Shown: positions 23,579-36,856 of the stretch, piece after piece
Layout: each line of letters starts with the position of its first letter
Position numbering within the stretch: position 1 is the first letter of the stretch
Assembly (NCBI RefSeq): GCF_901933205.1
Contig: NC_044574.1
Span: forward strand, 20,879,733 to 20,943,732
Direction of reading: 5' to 3'
Source of the DNA: Camarhynchus parvulus
Lineage: Eukaryota > Chordata > Aves > Passeriformes > Thraupidae
Length of the DNA: 64,000 nucleotides
Notes under the pieces: generated by a model
What the model saw: the letters and a program-made list of their open reading frames with translations, nothing else
Told to the model about the DNA's origin: nothing
Database searches by the model: none
Translations under genes and position numbers: made by a program

Positions 23579-25428
23579 CTCTACTTGTCTGCTTAGTAAC
23601 AGTCATATTATTTGATGTTCAGATCTTCAACTCTAGCTCAGACAAAATTAATCCTAGTTCATAGAAGTAATTTAAAATAGCCTGGCTAATTTTTCCCCCC
23701 CATTCTTTGTGGTTTTCAGATTCCTGTGAAATGAGAAGCAGAAATTATGGAATGCTTTGGTATGCAGTATTTTTGTGTTGCTGATATTCTACAGCAATGA
23801 GATTCCTTCACAATCAGAAAATTACTTCCAGATTAAAAATACAATAGTTAGCAGTTCTCAAACTGTTCTTTTTCAAAGGGAGTTGAAATCTCCTTGAAGA
23901 TTTTAGAGAACTGTATTTTGCATCAGTGAAGAAAAACAAAATTTTACTATAAGCATTTTCAGAAACAGGCTGCATTTTTTTATCCTCAAATGAAGTAGCT
24001 TACTTTTGCTAAACTTACATTTGAATATTGGAATATCATACTAAGTATAAACATCCTTATCACAGTGTCAGGACATTTTGAGCCTGATACAGTGCATTTT
24101 TTCTTGATTTTGAAAGGAAAATAACATCTGATACATCCTTATAATGGTTTTCTGGGAATTGCCGTGTTAGCTTAAAGCATCTTGGTTTCAATTAATTCAT
24201 ATTTCCTTGTTTAAAACAAGAACAAAAACAAACCTCTTTGTTATCTCAAATAACAATGCTGTGTAACTACATAAATTTTAACTATGCACTTGTGTAAGTG
24301 CTACTTGAATAACAGATATGTTAGAAAACACAAATCTTCTGGAAGAGACGGTTCTTACAACATTAAAACCTATCATAGGTTTCAGACAAAAATGTTCAGA
24401 TAATTTCGCATCCATCACTGTGGCTGTGGCTGCTTTTTGCTTTTTTCAGGTGATTAGTGTCTACTAGAGAAATCTTATGGGTCCACCAGCCTGTTTCGAA
24501 TAGTGGCAGTAGGATACATGGTTTAGAAGAAGACGTGATGTTTGATACTTGTATGAGGTCAATGGCCCTTACACCTATCTGGCATTCATAGTAGTTGCAT
24601 TAGAACACTACAGAGTGAATTCTGCCAATTCCATTGGGTTTCCATTCACAGATAATTTAGTTTACCTCAGTTTCAGTGATATTTGAACACACTGAATATT
24701 TAGTTCTGAGCTATATTTTTTAATAAAACTTGCATTAGAAACTTACATTAATTTATTTTGTGCATACCCAAATGTACTTGATTTTTGGTAGCATTTCCCA
24801 TGTCTTTTCCAGTGACAGCTTTCAGTACTCTGAATTTGTCTTCAGCTGTCAGAACCTCTGTCTTCTCCTGATATAAGATTTCAAATAGAAACAACATAAA
24901 GTTTATATGAAGATGCAAAGTGGGGTCCATGAAAATATTTGTCTCTTGTCAAGGATTATTAGAGTGTAGAATTACTGTTTAATGTATTGTTAGAAAGCCA
25001 TTATGTATAAATATGTTTTACAGTCTTTGCTTTATCTTATGAAGCCGTATTTTATGTGTGGTTATAACTACCTTTGCAGCAGAAGACTTGTGTCTGCTCC
25101 TGTTTGCGTGGACGCAGCCCACATGGCATACATTTATGCCTTTTGCTGTTTTTTGTCTCTGATGATGAAGAGATGTGAAATCTTTTTTTTATGCTGGAGC
25201 CAGTACAAGATACCAATTTTTTTATCCTTTGCATGCTGTTATCTTTTCTCACTCATCTTTTTCAGTTTCATTATGTTAGCAAGAGAAATAGAGTTATATG
25301 GCATTACTTTTGAAAAGAAAGCTAAATCATATTTCAGTCGAGCTTGTTTATTTGACAAGGAAGGGGACATTTTTGGGTTTGTATGTTTGCTTGTTTGTTT
25401 CTTTTTTTCCTTTCTGCTGAATGAAATC
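23579..25428. other. Unique non-coding sequence
   Basis: No recognisable gene or repeat. A plus-strand open frame of 169 codons starts at 25003 and runs into the LTR. It is rich in Phe, Leu and Cys because the strand is T-rich, and has no known domain. Confidence 0.45.
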
Positions 25429-25968
25429 GTGCTGGTTTCAGCTGTGGTAGAGGTAATTTCTTTCACAGTGGCTGGTATGGTTGTATGGTTCTGTGTTTTG
25501 TATTTGTGCTGAACACAGTGTTGACACTATAGAGATGTTTCTGTTCTTGCTGAGCAGGATTTACACAGAGCCAAGGCATTTGCTGCTCTTTGTGCTGCCT
25601 CGCTGGAAAGGAAGTTGGGGGTACATAGGGGGCTGGGAGGAAACACAGCCAGGACAGGTGATCCAAACTGACCCAAGGGATATTGCAGACCATGTGACAT
25701 CATGCTCAGTGTATAAAGTGGGGGGAAGAAGGAACAGTTGGAGTGTTAGTGTTGGTCTTCCCAAGTCACAGCCACCTGTGATGATGCCCCACTCTTTGGG
25801 GATGGCTGAACTCCTGCCTGCCCATGGGGAGTGGTGAATTAATTTTTTCTTTGCTTTGCTTTTTTGTGTGGCTTTTGCTTTTCCTATTAAACGGTCCATA
25901 TCTCAACCCAGAAAATTCTTTATCTTTTTACCCTTCTGATTTTCCCACTAGTGGGGTATCAAGAAAAT
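25429..25968 (+). mobile_element. ERVL-type solo LTR
   Basis: This is the best preserved member of the family here. It has the 'TGCTGGTTTCAGCTG' start, the 'GTGGCTGGTATGG' block, 'GAACACAGTGTTGACAC', 'TGCTGAGCAGGATTTACAC', and 'GGGATATTGCAGACCATG'. A CRE-like TGACATCA (25695-25702) and a TATA box TATAAA (25712-25717) follow, then 'GTCTTCCCAAGTCACAG', an ATTAAA polyadenylation signal (25886-25891) and a 'CCACTAGTGGGG' 3' block. The usual terminal 'TGGGGTTAAACCA'-type end is missing, so the 3' end is truncated. Confidence 0.85.
25695..25717 (+). promoter_or_regulatory. LTR core promoter: CRE-like site and TATA box
   Basis: TGACATCA is one base from the cAMP-response element TGACGTCA. TATAAA follows ten bases downstream. 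The equivalent positions in the other four LTR copies also carry CRE-like remnants. This is probably the ancestral retroviral promoter; present activity is doubtful. Confidence 0.6.
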
Positions 25969-28621
25969 GGCTGAATGTGACTTTTACATAAAAATGAAAA
26001 ACTGACAATCATAAATATAACTCGTGATCTTAGCAGAGGAAAATCAAGATACAATTGTCTCCTGGTCTATGGTAGGATCTTCCAAAAAACAAATAAAAGT
26101 TGGTAACTAAACCAGCAATAAAACCTTTAAACAAACCTATGATTTGTTTCCTGTAATTGTAAGAATGAAGAGAACACACAATAACACACAGTTCTACAGA
26201 GTTTTTTTTTTCAAATCAGTGTGACTATATAGTTCTCTTGGAAAAACCCCTCATTTTACAGAAATATTCTTGGTTAACATTTTACGCACACATATATATA
26301 TATATATATACACACATATATATACATATATATGCACAAATATATACATAAATGTATATATGATCCATAAAGTATGTATCTCTTGAAATTGCATAGAATA
26401 TAATGTATATTTAGTATAAAACTTAGTATGATATGGAAAATATAATTTAAAATCAATGAAAAATTTTCTCAATGGAGAAAAATACGGAGCTGAATTGCTA
26501 AATTTAAATTTTGAAAATGGTGTGTGTACATTGGAAAAATTTGAAATTTATTTTAAAAAATTAGGTTTTAGATATGTTAAATAACAAGGTAGATATATAG
26601 CAAGGATTATGATCGAAATATCATCTTCCTCATATTTCACTGACTGGATGCAAATACCAAAACCTAGCACTTTATCAGACATGCAATTGAAAACCATTGG
26701 TTGATTAGATTTTTTATGAATTCTCTGATAGTCCTTATTTACACTTATTTTTGCCATACATGTGAATTAAGGGACTACAATAGTAATTTTTTAAGACTCT
26801 GTTTGAGCCTCTGAAATGTTTATATATTTATTTGCTTTCTTTTTTATTACTGTCAAGTTTAAACCCATTTTAGGGTTCAGATACAAAGTTAAAATTATGT
26901 TTTCCAGAAATTTCCAGAGGAACTGTGAATGGCTGAGAAGCTGGACAAATCTCTGCATAATATATAACCTATGTCAGGTATAGTTTTTAAGAAAGTATAA
27001 ACAAATATGTATATGTATACACTTTGCAGTAAGGGGAATTTTCTTTATTCAGGGTGTTATTTTTTTTCTATTTATATATAAATATTTACACATTAAAAAT
27101 TGTAACATACTAATTATCCTTAAAAATATTCTTTATCTTAACCACAGAATATGTATATGTAGTTTTAGAACTACAGAATTTTTAATATAGACAACATATA
27201 ATATTGTATATTAAAAGACACTTGAAAATTTTTGGTGAGTTTTTTAGTAATGTCAAAGACTGCTATCAGGAAGATGAGACTGATATTTCAGAATATTTCT
27301 CTAGAAATAACCTTCTCCACTGTCACTAAGTTTTGCTACTAGACAGAGGACATAAACACCAAATAATTGAAAGTCAATGAAAGGAAAGAATATATAGGCA
27401 GACTGTGCTAAGATAATTTGGGGAAATTAATGTGAATAGATTACAAGACTGAAAAGGAGTAAAGTAGCTAGATCTCCACCTTGCTGTAAAGGATAGAAGA
27501 AATCCTCCTTGTTAGTGATGTCCCAGCTCTCCTGGAAGGATTTCAGGGTGGTGCAGCAAAACCTTCTCAAGCCTGCCCTGCAAACCCAGTCTCAGGAGAT
27601 GCACATGGGCAGTGTTTGCATAACACCACCCAGCAGTGCAGCAGACACTTGGGAAGCCTTTGTGCAATATTTTAAACTGGTTTATCGAGGCTGTTGGTTT
27701 GGACTGTGAATGTACAATATTGGTAACTATACTGGTCAGACTATAAAGCTGTTAAAACTTTAATTGGACTAACAGTAAATTATTGGTTTCACATGAGGTG
27801 TTTTCCTGTTTGTTTGTAGCAGGACTTTTGAGTTTCACAATTTATATAAACAGAAGGACATATTTATTGTCCTCAGATTACAGAGTAAATATGTTCAACT
27901 GAGGTACATTATAAAATAAAAGCATAGTATACTTTTTTCTGCTGTTGTTTTTCAAAGATATGTGTTGAATTTTAGCTACTCGTTGCCATTTGCAAGGATT
28001 GCTCCATAAAACTTACTAACTCTGACTAGATGTGTTTGTAGCTGGGTGAGTCTTTTAATGTTATTTGAACATCTTCAGGAAATGCACCAGTGTATGTATG
28101 CATAGAAGCAAAGAAATACCACTTTATAAGTTTTGGAAAGATTAAATGCCAAGAGTTTCATTAAGCAGAGGAAGGATCCCAGAGGAACAGAAACCCATTT
28201 GTTTAAACAACACTAGAAGGTGGACTGCCAGGTTTGCCAGCTAAGCATTTGCACCTGGCTGACAATATGTTGATACAGATGGTATCTAATGCAACATTTG
28301 GCCATGTTCTATATTGGCTGGAATAAAATATTTTTCTTTGGGACATCAAGTTAATATTTTAGCTTCATTATATTTAGGATAAAACCTACAATGTTAAATA
28401 AATAAATTGACATAAAAGCTACATCTAATCACATCTTGCCTTTACTAGAGAGCACAAAGAATCCAGACAGTCATGAAAATGCAGATATGTGACTAAGGTT
28501 ATCAAGAATGACTACTTCACATATGAGGAAATCTTTTGCTTTCCATTATATCTATTTTTTACATTATTATAAAATAGAAAAAAGAAAAAGCAACAGCAGA
28601 CCTGTTTGCTTGTTTTTTAAA
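25969..28621. other. Unique AT-rich non-coding sequence with AT/CA microsatellite
   Basis: No gene recognised. It contains the alternating purine-pyrimidine tract at 26283-26338. A small GC-richer patch lies at 27500-27700 with a 66-codon open frame of unknown nature. Confidence 0.5.
26283..26338. repeat. Alternating TA/CA microsatellite (56 nt)
   Basis: Every base alternates purine and pyrimidine over 56 nt, mixing TA and CA units with CG and GC at the ends. Such tracts can form cruciform or Z-DNA and mutate quickly. Confidence 0.9.
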
Positions 28622-29127
28622 TTTTCTAGGTATGTCTGGGATACAGTTAATTTTCTTCATAGCAGCCTGTGTAGTGCTGTGTTTATGACAAAATGGTGTT
28701 GATAACAAACCAGTGTTTTATCCTGGTTTATTGCTGAACTGTTTTAACAGCACTAAGGGTTTCCATTGCTTATGTGTTTTGCCTTCTTCTCTTGCCTCTC
28801 TCCAGTGAGTAGGCTGAGGGGGCAAGAAACTGGGAGGGACACAGCTGTGAAGACTGACCCCATTTGACCAAAGTGATAATTAACATCACATGGCTCCACA
28901 CTGAGGATACTGCTTTTCCTAGATAACCTTTGCTCAGACACTGGCTGGGTGTCAGTCTGTGGGTGGTAAGTGGTAAACAGCTGTCTTTGTATTCTTTTTT
29001 TTTCTTTACTTATAAAACTGTCTTAATCTTGATCCATTTTTCTTTCTTGGTTTTTGCCCTTTTGAGCCTCACCCTCTGTCATGCTAGACTGGTTGGTACG
29101 TAGTTTACAGGGTTCAACCCACCACAC
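28622..29127 (+). mobile_element. ERVL-type solo LTR
   Basis: This member of the family has 'TGGGATACAGTTAATTTTC' near the start, 'GGTGTTGATAACA', 'GGAGGGACACAGCTG', a decayed CRE-like TAACATCA (28881-28888) and 'TCAGTCTGTGGGTGG'. A 3' end 'GGGTTCAACCCACCACA' marks the terminus. Its middle part resembles the copy at 2738 ('GGCTGGGTGTCAG'), suggesting a shared subfamily. It is a solo LTR with no internal sequence. Confidence 0.8.
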
Positions 29128-32100
29128 TAACCAGACCTTTACATATGTGCTGTGCACAAATGTAAGATTTTCATGCCTTTTTTGTATTTTTTTTTGTTTT
29201 AATAAATTTGAAGAGTTTCTTAATTTTATTTTAATTTTACTGTAGTGTTCTTACCTTTAAGCTTCCCATACTTTACACATCTTTCTGTCAGGTCAACTCC
29301 AGGTTTCTAATTGCTCCATTTCCCTGAAACCTTAAATCCAATAGGTAAAATTATCTGCCATTTACTATACTGTTATTTACACTGAATAATTTTTTTCAAA
29401 TTTCTGAAATGTCACCTATGCATGCCAACAACTTAGTGGTCCTACTTCAAAGCAATTTAACTTTCTCTTCCTAAGGCAGCTTCTTCCCCTGAAGTAAACC
29501 CAGTGGACACATAAGATACAGTTCTAATTGTTTAACAACTGTTTGATATGTCAGATGTAAGATGAATCTTCTTTTGAACATTGATTCCCATGTTAACAGA
29601 CAAGAATGTCAATAAATTAAGTCTTAGTTTTTCAACATATAAATAGAGTTACCTAATAAGTGCTCATTTTCTTTTCTAGGATTTATTCTGGTTTGACAGG
29701 TAAGACTGTGAATATTCAATTATTTTAGCAATAAATTCTTGTCTTGATATGAAAAGTTAGTTTTCCCTTGCCCATAAATACAATTTTGAGTAAAGCAAAC
29801 AGACTAGCTTAAAAGACTGCTAAAGTGATTTGCACCAGGAGGTGTGTTTGTGTGTGACAAACATCTGAAAAATGGGCTAATAATATTTTCTCATTATCTC
29901 TTTCTTGATAGTTCCTACTTGATTTTTCTTCTGATTTTCATTAAAATGAAAAGTTTGGATTCATTTACTGAGCCAAAGAGGTTCTTTGGGAGCTAAAAAG
30001 ATTTCTCCTATGTTTGCAAAAACTGATATACTGAGATTTTATATGTACATCGCATATAAAATGTCTGTGTAAATCACACATCTTTTATATCACCCTCTTC
30101 TATACCGCTGTTGTATTCCAGCTGTTTCCATCTGCACGATTTTTTTTGAAGCCTATTGTGTTTTAAAGCTATGAAATGTACTATCAAAATTAACCCAGAT
30201 ACTTCTCTGTACCATTCAGAAAACTGGGTGAGGAGAGAGAAAAGAGACATTAACTACCCCCCTAGATATATCAAGTGCTATCACTATGGAACTAATGAGC
30301 TGGCTAAATGCATTAGTCATTACAAATCTGAAGGAAAACCTTGAAGACATATTCAGTATTTATATTTATTTCATGATATTTCAGGAGCTGACAAACAGTT
30401 GCATTACAATTGGAAAGAAAATTGGCAGAAAGCTGGGAGCACTTCAAAGTACTATGGAACTCAGAGAAGCTATGGCAGGAAAAATTAAAGTTTTGTTTTC
30501 AATTTCCTTACAAAATAGGTTTATAGAAAAGGAAATACCAGTGTAGCAGAAGTATATCTCTTCTCTGAACACAGTCAGTACAGCAGCTGATTGAGGAATC
30601 ATCCTCATATTTCTGTGCATGCATTTTTGGAACATCGGGGCTTACTACTACATTTGAAATAGACCAAGTATGGTTTTAACTATCTTGTTTTGGAGCAATT
30701 ACCTTTTATTTTATTTCTTTTTATTTATTTTTTTTAATGAAAAAAATGGAAATGGCCAGACTGGAAAGAAATTTAGTTCTCTACTCCCCCCTCCTCTCCT
30801 CAATTAACAGTAGAAAAACATTTACCTTGTGTTTGCAAGTCTCTGCATATCCCAGTCTTTTTTACACAAACTACAGTTTCTCATGCTATATCAGGGGCAA
30901 AATGTGTACTTTAAAAACAAACTGAATCTGTTAGGTTGGATACATGATATAAAGCAATTCAGTAATTCAATAATTGCTTCAAAAGTTCCATGAGACCTGA
31001 TAAAGAGAGATAAAGATGAAGTTAATTGCAAAGAAAAACTTTCTGTACTAATATAAATTTGAACATGTAAAAAGATTTCCATGGAGTTGGATTCTTTACT
31101 GAAATTTTACTTACACATGACAGGACTCCACAGAAGAGAAATTGATGTCTAAGCTAAAATCTGCACACAAGAGAATTTAAACAGCTCAGCAAAAGGAAAA
31201 CCATTTAGTAGCATTTAATTCTCAACACAGCTCAGAGTAGAGATTGTTCCCAAGGCAGGTCACTTGTGATAATCTTGTTTTAGAGGGTAAGAGAACTCAA
31301 TAGCATGGACAGGCCTATTCTATGTTCTTTATTTTTCTAGATGGATTTTTTGTTAAGTTTGAGTAGAGTTTTTCTTGTTCACTCATAATGAAAATTAAAC
31401 CTGTCTAGCGTTACGTTTTATTTTGAGTTTTGCATGATCAGCTGGAGTCCCAGTCTATATTATGATTTTGCTAAGATCTTTGGATCTTAAAGATTTCCTA
31501 ACTGTGCCATTAATAACAGACTTCAATGTGTGTTTAGAATATACTCTTAGATTTTTGGTGCGATCCATAAAAAATAGAATGGACTTCTGGTTTTTATTAA
31601 GATGATAATTACAGAGTACACTGCCTTGTCATTCATCTGATACAAAGTTAATCTCTTTGACACAGTCTAATATTGACTTTATTATTTCCATGTTTAATAT
31701 TGCTCATGTCTATTTACATGGTAACAATCATTCTTACTCACATAGCATCAACATTAAAACATAAACTTTCATGCAAATTTGCTATACTCATTCAAAATGT
31801 TCCTGACTAAAAGGGCTTATTAAGAATAAATCAGTTCTTGTTTATAATGTAACATGAGAAAAAAAATTAAAGAGCAATAGAAAGCAACCTGACATGAACG
31901 CCTTCTGGAAAAGTACTCTATGTAAAGTTTAAAGACCCTTTAACTTAGAGATATGCTACAGCAATCCTGCACAAGCATTTGGCACATAAACTTAATGCAT
32001 AATAGGTGAGTCTAGAACTCATCTAGACTTGTAGATATGAGAATATGTCATGGGAAACATTCTAGTTTGAGAATTTTCCCTATTTTTTTGAATGGTAAAT

Positions 32101-32164
32101 CAACAAGATTTGGCAAGAAACTAACAAACTAACTGTAATTCGGAAAAAAGAATTTTGAAAAGGA
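29128..32164. other. Unique AT-rich non-coding sequence
   Basis: No gene or repeat recognised over 3 kb. Short open frames only. Confidence 0.5.
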
Positions 32165-32720
32165 AAAGGAAAGGCAAAAGGGCCAGCTGTGTCCTGGAGT
32201 GCATCAAGAAGAGGATTGCCAGCTGGTCAAGGGAGGTGATTGTTCCTCTCTACACTGCAGTGGTACTGCCCAAGTTCAGCCTTCAATTTTAAGTATTTCA
32301 CTCTAAGAAGGACTTACTAGAAGCTATTTAAGTGTGTCCAGAGGAGGATGACCAAGATGGTAAAAGGTCTCAAGGGCAAGACTTAGAAGGAGTGGCTGAG
32401 GTCATTTGACTTGCTCAGCACAGAGAAGAGAAGGCTGAGGGATGACCTCAATGCAATCTATATATTCTTCAAGGGTCTCAGCAGAGGGTAGGAATTGATC
32501 TCCTCCCTCTGGCATCCAGCAACAGGACACAAGCAAATGGAATTCACCTGCATCAAGGAAAGCTCACATTGGCCATTGGGAAAAGGAGAGGTAGTCAGTC
32601 ACTGGAATATGTCCCTCAGTGAAGCAGTCGTATTATCCAGCCTGTCAGATTTCAGGGAGAATCTGAACAATGCTTTCAGTCCTGTGCTTTAATTTTAGGT
32701 AGTCCTGCTACCTAATTTCT
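32165..32720 (+). mobile_element. CR1 LINE fragment, ORF2 C-terminus and 3' region
   Basis: The order is CR1-like. 'GTGCATCAAGAAGAGG' is followed by 'GTGATTGTTCCTCTCTAC', 'GTGTCCAGAGGAGGATGACC', 'GAGAAGAGAAGGCTGAGGG' and the 'ATGACCTCAATGCAATCTA' block. The 3' UTR is strongly diverged and lacks the octamer tail. Multiple stops make it dead. Confidence 0.82.
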
Positions 32721-35700
32721 GCATTTGATTCCATCAGAATTCAAGAACATGTAATTGCATACAGTAGCCATGTATGATATGGATATCTCTGCTAACAAAG
32801 TGTTACTTTCAAGATATTTTATTGAAAAGAAAAATTTAAAAAAAAAAATTTGATTATAGCATGCTTGGACTTCTGCCCCTTCCTATGTTTGCTAAATCTA
32901 TTTGAAGTATACCAGAAGTACAGTACTTTCACATAAGTGTATTCAGGCATGAAATAGAATCATGCATTTTTAAGTAAATTGCTTTCTAACAAATTTAGTT
33001 CAGAATATGCACATAATTAGAGTCACAGCTCTGCATGGTAGTCAGTCAGTATTATATCACTATTTGCCAACCACCACTTTATAAACAAGATGTGCCATCT
33101 CAGGATGTGCATCCCATTTCAAAATTTTGCTGGTGCTCACTCAGAGATAAGAGGTATTTCAAACTGAGACATTTTATTGACTAACCTGACATCAGACTTT
33201 GATCAAGGAATCATGTTGACAGTGGGATGTTTATTTCCGTGTAGCCTGATTAAAATAATAGAATTTTAGAAACAATTGGAATTGTGTCATTGCATATCAG
33301 ATAAGATGCTGCATTTGTCTTGTTACTGTGATGTGAACTTATCAAGACTTCAGTGTATTTTTTTTTCTGAAGCTCTGTTACACAGCAGATGGGATGTCTA
33401 ACATCCTTTTCTATTTGAAACATGCAAACTCTAATAAGCAAGAGGGTTTAGAATGTTAAACCAGCCAGCCATATGAAATATGTCACACAGTTTGCTGTCA
33501 ACCTAATTAATTAGATAGCATTATTTGTTGTCCCCAATGAACTCTGATGAGCTCAATGACTGATAATAGCCTCATTCTTTTGAGGGATTTTCTTTTTATT
33601 TTATTCACTTTGGATTTAAGAAAGAGTGTTTAAAGAGGGGAAAAAAATTCCTCCCACAATGAAGGGTTATTCAGAAATACATACTTGTGACTTATTAATA
33701 TGAGCAAACATTTGGCCTCTTACTAAGGTCATTTTAATTTTAAATCTTCCAGAGTAATGTTTCTTGAATAATTACTATTTCAGTAATTATCTTGCACTTT
33801 CATAACACATTTCTGGACATGTTTTTTAATAGAGTTCCTGACCTTCATACTGTAGAAAGACTCAATGAAATTATGTGAACACCACTTATAATACAGGACA
33901 AACAAAATCGTATGGTTAACATAACATATGGGTCTTCAAATCAATCTTAAGTAGAGAAGGCTATTTTGAGTCAGATTATTTGCTTTTCTTGTAATTTTCG
34001 TGTTCAGATATGCATTAGAACAAATAATTTGATGAACTTTAGAAAGTTCTACCTGTCTGCAGCACCTCCCTACCCCACAGTTCCATTTTCAGCTCTGCCA
34101 CTGGTTCTTAAAGAGACAATAACAACCTTGGGCACAGAGAGTTCAAGAACACAATAACATTTTGGGTTACCCAGGACACAGTGAAGAAAATGAAAAGCTG
34201 GTCAATGAAGAAATCTATTATTAGTGAATGTAATAATTGGAATTCATTACTGCAAATGGCAGTTTTGCTATTGTTTCTGGTAAATATATTTCACTGAAGT
34301 AAAATATTAAATTCCTCAGTGGAAGAAGAGACATAAAATTAAATTGGCTGATCCTGGTAAAGTACATGTCCACAAGTGAGGATGATTCCCATGAAATGCA
34401 AATGCTGTTTCTGAATTTCTAAATGCTTTGGCTTTATTATTTGGGTTATGTGTTATTTTTGTCTGCACCCCTGCCATATCACCATTTTATTAGTTTTGTA
34501 TTGATACTTTTTTTTTTAATATGCATCTAAATTAAATTTGCAAGTTTAATTTAGTTAATGTACATTCTGGTGCACTTCTGAATGTTGACATGCAAATAGT
34601 GTTGCATAAACAATCAAATACAAAAAGGTGAAACAATTGGTGTCGTCTTTGGTAATATTGTTTACATTTACAGCAGTAAATATGAAGAGAGTGAGTGCAA
34701 GGACACATACCTTTCTGGGGAACACAGTATTAAAGCTTCATAGGCTTTAATGAATCATTCCTCTGTACAGAGTTCAGTCTTACACATCATGCCATAACAA
34801 CGTGTTCTATTCAGCATCCATGAAGAAAAGTTTTCTCAGGTTTAACACCATTGTTGGTTTCATTGGGTGTTGCTGGTAAGAGAAATGCTTTTTTCTGCAG
34901 CATTTATCTAACTGGTATATCAGTTTTTTTTTTTTTTTTTTTTAGACTGAAGAACTACAGGGGTCTTTTGCCTATTCTACAGGAGGTATTTCATTCTCTG
35001 GACACACAGTTATCCTTCTATGTGCACTTATTCATCTGTGTATATCTTCGGGGTCACCTAGCAAAAACTTTATAAAGGGTTCAATCTGAAGTTATATGTA
35101 CCTTTAATGAATTTCTCTTCTAACTCTTTTCTTTTTGGATAACTTTTTTTGAAGCTCATTTTTGTATTGTAATTAATGACCAGATTATCTCCTTATTTTT
35201 CCTTTGTTTGGAATGTTTTTTGAAGAGTGATTTAAAGTTCACATCTTTTATTCTGTGTCCTTATGGTCTTCCTGATTTTTTTTGGGTCAGTTGGTGATCT
35301 GTCATCATGTTCAGTGAAAATACAGCTCTGAAAGCACATGCTTCCCACCTGATAATAATTTAAAAAACTATAAAGATTTTAAGCACTAATAATGCAATGA
35401 ATTTCTTTGATGCAATATATTTTTAAATCTATAACACTATTTGTCCATTGGTCTAATAAAATATGAATAAAATTTCAGTGGCAATTTGTGCATTTTTATT
35501 CTGGCCTTTTCTACAATATTTTCTATGAAGAGTGCACCTGAAATACACGTAATTTTAAATTATGTACTCTTCTTTATCTTCTGTCTTTTCCCTTTTTTCA
35601 GCTTATTTTTCTTACTCTGTTTGAGCAAATTTACCTTGGGTGCTACTTCTTTTGAAGTCTATAGCTGCTTTAGAGAGTAAAATGCACCTGTGGCCTTTAT

Positions 35701-36574
35701 TAAAGAGCTTTAGTGAATGATTGGGCTATGTTTAAGAGCTATAGAATAAGATTAAATGCATTTCACTCTGTATAATTCCTACTTTGTATCATACAGATAC
35801 ACTGATGTTGATAATTCCTTAGTTTTGCAAAGAATCACACAGCTTTTCTAGTCTTTAAGAATTAAAAAAATGTTAGAATAAAATACTCAGGACTTAAATA
35901 TGAATTTTTTTTCAAGGAATAATTGTAGAGCCAGGGTACAGTTTAAATCTTGGCTTAAGAGCTATGAGATATACCTTAAAATAACAGAAACTCCACAGAT
36001 ATTTTTTGTGAAAAGCTTAAATAAGCATTGATTTGATGGAGGAGTTTTCTCCAGCACAAATCTTCATTATATTTAAAACCTCTGCAAATATTTTTCATTA
36101 TCATTTACTAGAGAAAGTCTGAAAAGAAAGTTTTAAAAATTGAAGAAAAAATTTGTTCCATGTTCTTCCACAAAAAATCACCAATGTAGGTAAACTAAAA
36201 TATTTTATGATTTCATCTAAATATCTAGCTCATCCACCAGCAACAACAGCAAAGGAATGGCAATTATTCAGCTCCGGGCACATTTTCCAAGACATGTTGT
36301 TGCAGCTGTTTATGCCAGGGCAGAAGTTTTGACCCAAACAGATCTTCAGATGATAGATACAGCCCAGCAAGTTGCAGTCTGAAGGGCTGGGACCTCTCCT
36401 TCAGGCTGGGAAAGGTAAATGAAAAAAATTGCTAGTGTTAAAATCTAAATGCAAAGACCCTCATTGTTAAGAAATATATGAACATGTGAGTTTTTATATG
36501 ATGTAAGGCTTGGGTTGTTGTTTGTTTTTGGTTTTTTTTTTTTCCTTTTCTTTAATTGAAAGAACTGTCTCTTT
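32721..36574. other. Unique AT-rich non-coding sequence
   Basis: No gene recognised. It contains a poly-T run (34924-34943). The stretch 33450-33620 carries TAATTA-type homeodomain motifs (near 33506-33514) and could be an enhancer-like conserved element. A 42-codon open frame starts at 36257. Confidence 0.45.
34924..34943. repeat. Poly-T run
   Basis: About 20 uninterrupted T residues. No retroposed gene body is apparent on either side. Confidence 0.9.
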
Positions 36575-36856
36575 TCCAGGTAACAAGAGATAGGTCAAGA
36601 GGATATGGTCTCAAGTAGTGCCAGAGGAGGTTTAGATTGGATATTAGGAAAAATGTCTTCCCTGAGAGGGTTGTTAAGGACAGGAAGGATTTTCAAGGGA
36701 AGTAGTTGAGTCACTGTCCTTAGAAGTATTTAAAAGGCAAGTAGCTGTGACACTTAGGTATGGTTTAGTGGTGGACTTAGCAATGCCATGCTTATGATTT
36801 GATTTGATGATGCTGGAGGTCTTTTCCAACATATATGATTCTATGATTCTATTAAC
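36575..36856 (+). mobile_element. CR1 LINE 3' fragment
   Basis: The fragment covers the end of ORF2 and the 3' UTR: 'GGTTTAGATTGGATATTAGG', 'TCTTCCCTGAGAGGGTTG', 'GCTGGAGGTCTTTTCCAAC' and the tail 'ATGATTCTATGATTCTAT'. The tail is well kept while the body is diverged. Confidence 0.9.

Noticed and set aside
26251..26472. Tyr/Ile-rich frames at the TA/CA microsatellite
   Set aside because: Translation of a simple repeat.
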